Source: Prevotella sp. UBA3288 (GTDB lineage Bacteria; Bacteroidota; Bacteroidia; Bacteroidales; Bacteroidaceae). From it: a stretch of 29,244 nt of DNA. Under the pieces are notes generated by a model. That model searched no databases. It saw only the letters and a program-made list of their open reading frames with translations, and had not been told where the DNA came from. The translations under genes were made by a program, and so were the position numbers. The stretch covers positions 11,996 to 41,239 of the forward strand of contig DETM01000047.1 of NCBI GenBank assembly GCA_002361655.1. The letters are read 5' to 3'. Of this stretch, positions 21,089 through 28,768 are shown one piece after another (the stretch's first letter is position 1; the number at the start of each line of letters is the position of its first letter).

Positions 21089-21562
21089 ATGGAAAAGATT
21101 GATAATCTCGACAAGAAGATTCTTAACATCTTGTCACAGAATGCCCGCATCCCATTCAAGGATGTGGCTGCCGAGTGCAACGTATCAAGGGCGGCCATCC
21201 ACCAGCGTGTGCAGCGCCTCATCGAGATGGGCGTCATCACCGGTAGCGGCTTCGATGTCAACCCCAAGTCGCTGGGCTATCGCACTTGCACCTATGTAGG
21301 CATCACCCTGGAACGGGGCTCTATGTACAAGGATGTGGTGAAGCAGTTGGAGAAGATACCTGAAGTGGTAGAGTGCCATTTCACCACCGGTCCCTACACT
21401 ATGCTGGTGAAACTGTATGCCCGCGACAACGAGCAACTCATGCACCTACTAAACGGACAGTTGCAGGAGATTCCCGGCGTTACCGCTACAGAGACCCTCA
21501 TTTCGCTGGAGCAGAACATCAAGCGCGAGATTCCCGTACACTTTGACGAACTTGACGAATAG
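21089..21562 (+). CDS. Lrp/AsnC-family transcriptional regulator
   Basis: The 157-residue protein begins MEKIDNLDKKILNILSQNAR, the usual Lrp/AsnC opening, with a winged helix-turn-helix over about 6-60 (FKDVAAECNVSRAAIHQRVQRL, IEMGVITGSG). An AsnC/RAM effector domain spans about 65-145 (VGITLERGSMYKDVVKQLEKIP, VVECHFTTGPYTMLVKLYARD, GVTATETLISLE). Such proteins form octamers and sense amino acids. The C-terminus is acidic (HFDELDE). It precedes the C26-M19 peptidase gene by 15 bp, so it likely regulates its own operon in response to an amino acid or small peptide product; this is inferred from position. Confidence 0.9.
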   Translation: MEKIDNLDKKILNILSQNARIPFKDVAAECNVSRAAIHQRVQRLIEMGVITGSGFDVNPKSLGYRTCTYVGITLERGSMYKDVVKQLEKIPEVVECHFTTGPYTMLVKLYARDNEQLMHLLNGQLQEIPGVTATETLISLEQNIKREIPVHFDELDE

Positions 21563-21577
21563 CAGCAGTCTCTGACC

Positions 21578-23377
21578 ATGAACCGATTCAACCTTGAAGC
21601 GAACATCGACACTGTATATCGCCACGACATACAGCGTGACCGCCGCCCCCTGATTGGCATCACCGGCAACTATGGCGATCAGACCTGCAAGTTGGGCGAA
21701 GGCTATTATAAGAAGGTCGCCGATGCCGGCGGCACACCTGTCATCCTGCCGCCGACCGACGATGAGGATGCCCTGCTCGCTGCCCTCGACCACATCGACG
21801 GCCTGCTGCTCAGCGGCGGTGCCGACATCAACCCCCTCTACTGCGGCGAAGAGCCCTGCCCCAACCTGGGAGGCATCAACCGTGAGCGCGACCTGCCTGA
21901 ACTGCTGCTGACACGTCTGGCCTTCAACCGTCAGATGCCCATACTCGGCATCTGCCGCGGCATCCAGACCATGGCTGTCGCACTGGGCGGAAAAGTAGAT
22001 CAGCACATCAGCACCTCCATCAAACACTCGCAGGAGGCCGACCGCTGTGAACCCACCCACACCGTCACCATCGACAAGGACTCCACCTTATATAATATAT
22101 ACAGCGAACCATTCTATAGTCCCTTTATCCCTGTTGCCCCCCCCTACCCTGAGACGATAGCCGTCAACTCGTTCCACCATCAGGCCGTCAGCGATGCAGG
22201 CCCCCACTTCCGTGTGACGGCGAGGGCCAAAGACGGCATCGTAGAAGCCATCGAGAGTACTGAAATGAAGCCCTTCATCGGTGTGCAGTGGCATCCGGAA
22301 TGCATGGTAAACGAAGAGGATAGCATGCCGCTCTTCCGTTGGCTGGTTAGCGAGGCAGAAGCCTATCGTGAGACTCAGCAGTTGCATGACCGCATCCTTT
22401 CGCTCGACACACATTGCGACACGCCCATGTTCTTTCCACAGGGGGTCAACTTCGGCACTCGCGACAGCAAGATACTCGTCGACCTGCCCAAGATGACGGA
22501 AGGACGGCTCGACGCCACCATCATGGTGTGCTACCTGCCACAGCCTAAGCCCGACGAAGTCTTCGCTCAGAATGTAACCTTCGACGTGGCAGGTCCAAAG
22601 TCCTATGCTGACCTGATCTTCGACAAGATAGGACAGATCGTTGACGACAACAACAACCGTGTTGCCCTGGCTCGCACCCCAGCCGACCTTCTGCACAACA
22701 AGTGCGAGGGAAAGAAGAGCATCATGCTGGGCATAGAGAACGGGCTGGCTTTGGAAGGCGACCTGCGCAATGTGCGCCATTTCCGGAAGCGCGGCGTGGT
22801 CTATATCACCCTCTGCCACAATGGCGACAACGACATCTGCGACTCGGCCCGCGGCACACAGACTCACGGCGGCGTGAGCGACTTCGGTGCCAAGGTCATC
22901 AGCAAGATGAACGAACTAGGACTGATGGTCGACCTAAGCCATGCGGCAGAGAGCAGTTTCTACGATGCACTGCAAATATCACGGCTGCCCATCGTGTGCA
23001 GCCATTCGTCGGCACGTGCTCTCTGCGACCATCCCCGCAACCTGACCGACGACCAGATGCGAGCCTTGGCCCAAAAGGGCGGTGTCTGCCAGATTACGCT
23101 CTACAATGGTTTTCTCGTCAAGGACGGCGAAGCCACCATCCTCGATGCAATGGCTCATCTGGAACATGCCATCCAAGTGATGGGCATCGATCACGTGGGA
23201 CTGGGTACCGATTTCGACGGTGACGGCGGCATTCGCGGCCTGGCCGATGCCAGTGAACTGACCCTCTTCACCCGCCAGTTGCTGCAGCGCCGCTACAGCG
23301 AGACCGACATCCAGAAGATATGGGGCGGCAACTTCCTCCGTGTCATGCAGCAAGTACAGGAATTTGCAACTAAATAA
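21578..23377 (+). CDS. Two-domain peptidase: C26 gamma-glutamyl hydrolase-like + M19 membrane dipeptidase-like fusion
   Basis: The 599-residue protein carries two complete hydrolases. Residues about 20-260 are a class I glutamine-amidotransferase-fold peptidase C26 (PuuD-like): LLSGGADINP, nucleophile Cys126 in GICRGIQ, and His239/Glu241 in QWHPE. Residues about 270-597 are an M19 renal-dipeptidase-like domain: HCD at 279-281, Glu387 in GIENG, His455 in DLSHA, His476 in CSHSSAR, Arg487 in HPRN and Asp545 in GTDFDG. These match the metal and substrate residues of the family; GGNFLRVM near the end is also typical. No signal peptide is evident, so it should act in the cytoplasm. The first domain could cut a gamma-glutamyl bond and the second the resulting dipeptide, as in glutathione-like or peptidoglycan peptide breakdown; the substrate is inferred. 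An Lrp-type regulator precedes it. Confidence 0.9.
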   Translation: MNRFNLEANIDTVYRHDIQRDRRPLIGITGNYGDQTCKLGEGYYKKVADAGGTPVILPPTDDEDALLAALDHIDGLLLSGGADINPLYCGEEPCPNLGGINRERDLPELLLTRLAFNRQMPILGICRGIQTMAVALGGKVDQHISTSIKHSQEADRCEPTHTVTIDKDSTLYNIYSEPFYSPFIPVAPPYPETIAVNSFHHQAVSDAGPHFRVTARAKDGIVEAIESTEMKPFIGVQWHPECMVNEEDSMPLFRWLVSEAEAYRETQQLHDRILSLDTHCDTPMFFPQGVNFGTRDSKILVDLPKMTEGRLDATIMVCYLPQPKPDEVFAQNVTFDVAGPKSYADLIFDKIGQIVDDNNNRVALARTPADLLHNKCEGKKSIMLGIENGLALEGDLRNVRHFRKRGVVYITLCHNGDNDICDSARGTQTHGGVSDFGAKVISKMNELGLMVDLSHAAESSFYDALQISRLPIVCSHSSARALCDHPRNLTDDQMRALAQKGGVCQITLYNGFLVKDGEATILDAMAHLEHAIQVMGIDHVGLGTDFDGDGGIRGLADASELTLFTRQLLQRRYSETDIQKIWGGNFLRVMQQVQEFATK

Positions 23378-23442
23378 CAATACTATATAATCATACTATA
23401 ATATTATATATAATAAGGTATATAATAATATATAAGAGGTAT
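23378..23442 (+). repeat. AT-rich quasi-repeat leader of coaD
   Basis: The 65-bp gap is almost only A and T, with repeated TATATAAT-like strings and two AGGTATAT copies (23416-23423 and 23437-23444) 21 nt apart, the second containing the coaD start codon. The period is not fixed, unlike the leaders of pyrH, tadA, purE and the S41 gene. No Bacteroidetes promoter match is seen. Confidence 0.65.
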
Positions 23443-23901
23443 ATGAAAGAGAGAACAGGCATCTTCGTGGGAAGTTTCAATCCCTTCACCATCGGTCACG
23501 ACTCTATCGTGCGCCGTGCCCTGCCACTATTCGACCGTTTGGTCATCGGTGTGGTGGGCGACCACGTGTCGAAACCCGGCATGATGCCCGCCGAACAACG
23601 CATGCAGGCCATCGCCCGCCTCTATCGCGATGAGCCGCGCGTCGAGGTGAAGCCCTACTATGGACTGGCTGTCGACCTTGCCCGCAGCGAGGGAGCCCGC
23701 TATATCATCAAAGGCGTACGCTCGGTGAAAGACTTCGAGTATGAACGGGAACAGGCCGACATCAACCGCCAGTTGACCAATGGTGAGGTGGAGACACTCC
23801 TGCTCTACAGCGAGCCTCATCTGTCGAGCATCTCATCGTCGATGGTGCGAGAACTGCAGCACTTCGGCGTTGACGTGAGTCCGTTTCTCCCCAACCCTTA
23901 G
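23443..23901 (+). CDS. coaD: Phosphopantetheine adenylyltransferase
   Basis: Transfers AMP from ATP to 4'-phosphopantetheine in coenzyme A synthesis. The 152-residue protein has the nucleotidyltransferase TxGH motif (Thr16-Ile-Gly-His19, within GSFNPFTIGH), the KGVRSVKDFEYE region and the C-terminal SSISSSMVRE, corresponding to the ISSTxVRE signature. Length is normal. The ATG at 23443 sits at the end of an AT-repeat leader. ybeY begins 19 bp after its stop, so both may share a transcript with the upstream peptidase gene. Confidence 0.96.
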   Translation: MKERTGIFVGSFNPFTIGHDSIVRRALPLFDRLVIGVVGDHVSKPGMMPAEQRMQAIARLYRDEPRVEVKPYYGLAVDLARSEGARYIIKGVRSVKDFEYEREQADINRQLTNGEVETLLLYSEPHLSSISSSMVRELQHFGVDVSPFLPNP

Positions 23902-23919
23902 ACTGTAAAAACACGAATT

Positions 23920-24336
23920 ATGATTACCTATAACAGCGAAAACGTGAAGATGCCTGCCATTCGCAAGCGCGACACCTCAGCGTGGATACGCCGTGTTGCT
24001 GCCACCTATGGCAAGAAGGTAGGCGAAGTGGGCTATTTGTTTTGCGACGACGAACATATCCTGGCGGTCAACCGCGAGTATCTCGGTCACGACTACTATA
24101 CGGATATCATCACATTCGACTATTGCGAGGATGACATCCTAAATGGCGATCTGGTCATCTCACTCGACACCGTACGGTCGAATGCCGAACTCTTCCATAA
24201 GCCTTACGATGAGGAACTGCACCGTGTCATCATCCACGGCATCCTACACCTCTGCGGCATCAATGACAAAGGTCCTGGAGAGCGCGAGATGATGGAAGCC
24301 GCTGAAAACCGTGCGCTGGCACTACTCCGAGAGTAG
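23920..24336 (+). CDS. ybeY: Endoribonuclease YbeY (rRNA maturation factor)
   Basis: A metal-dependent endoribonuclease for 16S rRNA 3'-end processing and ribosome quality control. The 138-residue protein has the family core TDIITFDY and GDLVISLDTV, and the zinc site HGILHLCG (His106, His110). The usual third ligand, in GYDH, is here GIND, so position 116 is Asp instead of His; to my knowledge such replacements are common in Bacteroidetes, and Asp can bind zinc. It ends in a 15-bp palindrome shared with the convergent S41 protease, whose coding region overlaps it by 15 bp. Confidence 0.93.
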   Translation: MITYNSENVKMPAIRKRDTSAWIRRVAATYGKKVGEVGYLFCDDEHILAVNREYLGHDYYTDIITFDYCEDDILNGDLVISLDTVRSNAELFHKPYDEELHRVIIHGILHLCGINDKGPGEREMMEAAENRALALLRE

Positions 24337-24338
24337 TT
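24320..24338. other. Overlapping convergent stop codons inside a perfect palindrome
   Basis: CTACTC-CGA-GAGTAG (24322-24336), extendable by one A-T pair, contains the ybeY stop (TAG, 24334-24336) and, on the other strand, the S41 stop (TAG, 24324-24322). Both proteins therefore end Leu-Leu-x-Glu. It may be a small bidirectional transcript end. Confidence 0.85.
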
Positions 24339-25887
24339 CCAGCGCTTTCTTCACTGCCTCATTGTCCTCGTTCATCACCGAGAAGTATTCGCTCATATCC
24401 CACAGGTCACGGGCCACAAGGGCCTTCAACTGCAGTCGCAGATAGGGCATCGTACGCACTCGTTCAGCCTCATCCTTGGGTTTGATGTTCTGTTTCTCCC
24501 CCTCGCGAACAATCATATCGACAAACGACTGGGGCACCTCGTATCCGGCTTTGAACGAGGCGAAGTCGGTATACTGTTTCTTCAGTGCCTTGCGGTGCTG
24601 GTCGACATAGCGCAGGTTCTGTTGGATAATCACGCTCTTGGCAGCCAGTTCACGATGATAGCGGGTGTATTTCGTCGTGTCGAGGGGAACGAAGTAGTCA
24701 GGCATGATGCCGCCGCCCCCATAGACGGTGCGATGCCTCTTCAGTGTCTCATACTTCAGCGAGTCGGCGAAATGAATACTGTCGGCATTGGTCAGTTCAC
24801 CGTGGTTCAACCGGTTCAGGATGTCCTGATCATAGTCTTTCTTGTTTCCTTTCTCATAGGGTTTCTGGATACAGCGCCCCGAAGGGGTATAGTAGTGGGC
24901 AATGGTCAGCCGGATCATCGAACCGTCGGGCAGGTCAATGGGACGCTGCACGAGGCCCTTGCCATAGGTACGGCGGCCTACTACCTGACCACGGTCCTGG
25001 TCTTGAATGGCTCCCGTCACAATCTCAGCAGCCGAGGCTGTGTACTGATCGACGAGCACCACCACACGACCCTTTCGAAAACCGCCATCTTCCGGTGCCC
25101 GATATTCGCGGCGGGGCACCCGACGACCCTCGGTGTAGACAATCAGGTCGCCGGCATCAAGAAACTCACCGGCCAGGTCGGCTGCAGCCTGCAGATAGCC
25201 GCCGCCATTCTCCTGCAGGTCGAGTACAAGATCGGTCATGCCTGCCTGTTTCAGCCGGTCCATTCTCTGCAAGAACTCCTCGTAGGTAGTAGCACTGAAA
25301 TTGCCGATACGGATATAACCGATGCCCGGCCGCAACATATAGGCGGCATCGATGGAATGAACGGGAATCTTATCTCGCTTCACCTTGAAGGTCAGCAGGT
25401 CCTTGATACCCGGACGAACCACCCGCAAGTCGGCAATGGTGCCTTTCGGACCACGCAGACGGCGCATAATTTCCTCCTTGCTCATCTTTACACCGGCAAT
25501 GGCCGTATCGTTGACCATCACGATGCGGTCGCCGGCCACGATGCCCACCTTCTCCGACGGGCCGTTGATGACGGGCTGGATAACGATGAGCGTATCATCG
25601 ACCATATTAAACTGTACGCCGATGCCTTCGAACGATCCGTTGAGCGGCTCGCTCATGGCCTTGGTCTCCTTGGGCGTGGAGTAACTAGAGTGAGGATCCA
25701 GTTTCTCCAACATGCCGCGGATAGCGTCTTCCACCAGTTTCTGTTCGTCTACATCCTCCACATATAGGTTCTTCACGGCCATCTCGGCGATGGTCAGTTT
25801 TCGCAGCCCTTCGTTGTCAATTCGCAACTGTGCCTGCGTCGTCAGCCCCACAGTCAGGGCTGCTATCATCAAGATCTGTTTTACCAT
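24322..25887 (-). CDS. S41-family C-terminal processing protease (CtpA/Prc-like)
   Basis: The 521-residue periplasmic serine protease cleaves non-polar C-terminal ends of substrates. I place the start at ATG 25887, followed by a signal peptide (MVKQILMIAALTVGLTTQAQ); an upstream TTG in frame (25899) would add four residues inside the repeat leader. Domains: N-terminal helical part (about 20-80, LDPHSSYSTPKE) and PDZ (about 85-175, GSFEGIGVQFNM, GPSEKVGIVAGD). The S41 catalytic domain has the nucleophile Ser in QYTASAAE and the general-base Lys in RRTYGKGLVQ. GNFSATTYEEF and DLQENGGGYL are the usual family signatures. It lies downstream of the calcium ATPase and its stop overlaps ybeY. Confidence 0.93.
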   Translation of the reverse strand: MVKQILMIAALTVGLTTQAQLRIDNEGLRKLTIAEMAVKNLYVEDVDEQKLVEDAIRGMLEKLDPHSSYSTPKETKAMSEPLNGSFEGIGVQFNMVDDTLIVIQPVINGPSEKVGIVAGDRIVMVNDTAIAGVKMSKEEIMRRLRGPKGTIADLRVVRPGIKDLLTFKVKRDKIPVHSIDAAYMLRPGIGYIRIGNFSATTYEEFLQRMDRLKQAGMTDLVLDLQENGGGYLQAAADLAGEFLDAGDLIVYTEGRRVPRREYRAPEDGGFRKGRVVVLVDQYTASAAEIVTGAIQDQDRGQVVGRRTYGKGLVQRPIDLPDGSMIRLTIAHYYTPSGRCIQKPYEKGNKKDYDQDILNRLNHGELTNADSIHFADSLKYETLKRHRTVYGGGGIMPDYFVPLDTTKYTRYHRELAAKSVIIQQNLRYVDQHRKALKKQYTDFASFKAGYEVPQSFVDMIVREGEKQNIKPKDEAERVRTMPYLRLQLKALVARDLWDMSEYFSVMNEDNEAVKKALELLSE

Positions 25888-25933
25888 ATTAATACTCAAT
25901 TATCGATTCTCATTTCTCACTTCTCTTTTCTCA
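25888..25933 (-). repeat. Degenerate 7-nt tandem repeat in the S41 protease leader
   Basis: Read on the minus strand, six consecutive 7-nt words of consensus TGAGAAT start at 25933, 25926, 25919, 25912, 25905 and 25898, followed by TAAT and the ATG. The first word contains the TGA stop of the upstream ATPase. Words 1 and 3 are identical. Confidence 0.8.
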
Positions 25934-28759
25934 ATTACCAATTCTCCTCACTCCCTCTCCTATCCATAGCACGGTCGACGTGGTCAGAATGACAGCAGTC
26001 CAGTCGGCGCAATTCAGATGGGTGACATTAAACATCGCCCCACCCAGTTCGACGATGAAGACCTGTCCCACCAGGATGATTACGGCAATAAACATAAAGC
26101 CCCGACACTCGCTGAGATGCGAGAAGGCCGACCGGCCGGTCATGAAGGCCTTGGCATTGAACATATTCCAGAACTGCGACATCACGAATGTGGTGAAGAA
26201 GAGGGTCAGTTCGTAGGGCGACAACCCGTCGTAGGCACCATAGTGCTCCGTCAGCAGGTCACTGACCAAGCGGATGTCGGCATGCTCCAGAAACAGCAGC
26301 AGGGCTGTGAGCAGTACGGTGAAGAGCCCACCAACACCGAAGATGCTCCATGCCATCTCACGACTGATGATCGACTCTGTCAGTCGGCGCGGCTTCTCCC
26401 GCATCACCTCCGGGCTGGGCGGCAACGAGGCCAGGGCGATAGCGGCGAAGGTGTCCATAATCAGGTTGACCCACAACATCTGGGTCACCGTCAATGGCGA
26501 CTCACGACCCACGAAGGCCCCGATAAGCACCACCAGACAGGCCACAACGTTGATGGTCATCTGGAACATGATGAACCGCTGGATATTCTTGTAGAGCGAA
26601 CGTCCCCACATCACCGCATTGGCGATGGTCGAGAACGAGTTGTCCAGTATTGTCATATCGCTGGCCTCCTTGGCCACAGCAGTACCGTCGCCCATTGACA
26701 GGCCAACATCAGCAGCATTCAAGGCCGGCGCATCATTGGTGCCGTCGCCGGTGGCTGCCACCACCAGTCCGCAGCGCTTCAACAGTCTGACCAGTCGCTC
26801 CTTATCGTTTGGCCGGGCTCGCGACAGTATCTTGAGGTCCTGCACTCGACCAAGCAGTTCGTCGTCGCTCATCGCAGCAAAGTCGGTACCTGTCAGCCAT
26901 TGGCCTTCGCCGTCGGCATCGGTCCACAGACCAATTTGACGCCCGATTTCCCGTGCCGTGCCCGGTGTGTCGCCAGTGACGATCTTCACCTGAATGCCGG
27001 CATCCAGACAACTCCGAATGGCTTGAGGCACCTCTGTGCGTACCGGGTCGCTGATGGCGAAGATGCCGGCAAAGCGCAGACCCTCGACCGCCAACCTCCC
27101 GTCGACGAACACCTGTCGGTCGTCACCTATCTCTCTATAGGCCAGTCCCAGAGTGCGCATGCCCTTGGACTGATAGTCTTGCAACAGTTCCTCATAAGCC
27201 TGGCGCTCCTTTTCTGATAGTGCCGACAGTGCAAGCACCATCTCCGGCGCACCTTTCACATAGAGCATCGGCCGACCGGTTACCTCCGACCTGACGATGG
27301 TAGCCATATATTTCAGAAAGGTAGAGAACGGCAGACGATCGACGACCGCCACCGACTCACGGATGATGCGGTAGTCAGTGCCACGGTCGTGAAGCCACAG
27401 CAGCAGGGCACCCTCGGTGGGGTTGCCCACAGACTTGACACCCGTCGGCTGCAGGTCGAGGTTGGCCGTGGTGTTCACAGCCAGCATCTCGCCCAGCAGG
27501 TCGGCACTGACATCCGGTGCCAACCTGGTTTCCGCCACCCGCATCTGGTTCTGGGTCAGCGTGCCCGTCTTGTCGGTACAGATCACGCCGGCAGCACCCA
27601 TCGTCTCACAAGCATGCATCGTTCGGGGCAGCGTGTTCTGCTTCATCAGTTTGCGCATGCTGAAGGCCAGGCTGAGGGTGACGCTCATGGGCAGTCCCTC
27701 TGGCACCGCCACCACAATCAGCGTCACGGCAATCATCACCGTATGGAGCACAAAGGTGATAAAGTCGAGCCAGTCGTCGGTGGTGCTGAAGTCGGTATCG
27801 TCACTCATGAAGGCATAGACCACCACACGGCCCACGATAATAAGGGCGGCTATCAGGTAACTTGCCTTGGTAATCCAACCGGCCAATCGATTCAGTTTCT
27901 CACTCAACGGCGTGGGAGCACCCTCGTCAACCTGGGCTGCCACAAACACCCGTCCGCTCTCTGTGGCATCACCGACATGGAGCACGCGGGCCGTGCAATA
28001 GCCCTCGATGAGGGTCGTACCTTTCATAATATGATTAGAGGGGTAGGTGGCCTCGTGGTCGAAAGCGGTCGCGTCAGTGGTCTTCTCGGCCTGCAGTTCG
28101 CCGGTCAGCGACGACTCGTTGACTATCAGGTTGAGGGCTTCCAGCAGTTCGCAGTCGGCAGGCACCTCCTCGCCGGTCTCTAGAATGACGATGTCGCCCA
28201 CCACGATGTCGCGACGGGGTACCTGGCTCACATGGTCGTTGCGGATGACCTTCACCAGCGTGTCGTCATTCACCTCGTTGAGACTCTGGAAGGTCTTCTC
28301 GTTGTTACGCTCTAGAAAGAAGGCCACACCCGTGGCCAGAAGCAGGGCCACGATGATGCCGATGGGTTCGAAATAGGTGGAAGAGCCTTCGCCCGCCCAT
28401 AGATCTTCATAGACGGAGATGCCTATCGACAGGACAAAGACGACGATCAGTATCCGGTATAGCGGATCTTTAAAACCACCGAAAAAACCTACGATGACTA
28501 TCAGGATGGTGGCTGTCAGCAGCATGGCCGGCATGCTCCACACGGCCGTCCCCATCGAGGATGACAGACAGGCCGCGACAGCAATGGTTCCAGCAGAGAG
28601 TACCATCAGACAGATGGTAATCCAGTGGCGGCACGCCTGCCATAGCCGGTCCCAGAGCGTCTCTCGCTTAGGAGGTGTCAGTACGTTGATGCCATACTTC
28701 CGGCGGCTTTCCAGCACTTCGGCATCAGTCAGGCCGGTATAGTGACGAGCAGTTGTCAT
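25931..28759 (-). CDS. P-type calcium-transporting ATPase (PMCA/SERCA-like, P2)
   Basis: The 942-residue ion pump exports Ca2+ from the cytoplasm using ATP. The cation-ATPase N-terminal segment is about 1-70 (HYTGLTDAEVLESRRKYG), followed by two transmembrane pairs. The actuator domain carries SSLTGE. TM4 contains PEGLPMSVTLSLAF, the PEGLP calcium-binding motif. The phosphorylation site is DKTGTLTQNQM at Asp396; the nucleotide domain has KGAPEMVL and the hinge has GDGTNDAPALNAADVG. A C-terminal transmembrane bundle follows from about 690. Length is normal for this class. Substrate is inferred as calcium from TM4; manganese or mixed transport is possible. It lies between parE (9-bp gap) and the S41 protease, probably one transcript. 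Confidence 0.93.
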   Translation of the reverse strand: MTTARHYTGLTDAEVLESRRKYGINVLTPPKRETLWDRLWQACRHWITICLMVLSAGTIAVAACLSSSMGTAVWSMPAMLLTATILIVIVGFFGGFKDPLYRILIVVFVLSIGISVYEDLWAGEGSSTYFEPIGIIVALLLATGVAFFLERNNEKTFQSLNEVNDDTLVKVIRNDHVSQVPRRDIVVGDIVILETGEEVPADCELLEALNLIVNESSLTGELQAEKTTDATAFDHEATYPSNHIMKGTTLIEGYCTARVLHVGDATESGRVFVAAQVDEGAPTPLSEKLNRLAGWITKASYLIAALIIVGRVVVYAFMSDDTDFSTTDDWLDFITFVLHTVMIAVTLIVVAVPEGLPMSVTLSLAFSMRKLMKQNTLPRTMHACETMGAAGVICTDKTGTLTQNQMRVAETRLAPDVSADLLGEMLAVNTTANLDLQPTGVKSVGNPTEGALLLWLHDRGTDYRIIRESVAVVDRLPFSTFLKYMATIVRSEVTGRPMLYVKGAPEMVLALSALSEKERQAYEELLQDYQSKGMRTLGLAYREIGDDRQVFVDGRLAVEGLRFAGIFAISDPVRTEVPQAIRSCLDAGIQVKIVTGDTPGTAREIGRQIGLWTDADGEGQWLTGTDFAAMSDDELLGRVQDLKILSRARPNDKERLVRLLKRCGLVVAATGDGTNDAPALNAADVGLSMGDGTAVAKEASDMTILDNSFSTIANAVMWGRSLYKNIQRFIMFQMTINVVACLVVLIGAFVGRESPLTVTQMLWVNLIMDTFAAIALASLPPSPEVMREKPRRLTESIISREMAWSIFGVGGLFTVLLTALLLFLEHADIRLVSDLLTEHYGAYDGLSPYELTLFFTTFVMSQFWNMFNAKAFMTGRSAFSHLSECRGFMFIAVIILVGQVFIVELGGAMFNVTHLNCADWTAVILTTSTVLWIGEGVRRIGN

Positions 28760-28768
28760 AAGGATGGA

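Noticed and set aside
22085..22105. TATATAATATATA string inside the C26-M19 gene
   Set aside because: It is in frame within conserved coding sequence, so it is not a promoter or intergenic repeat.
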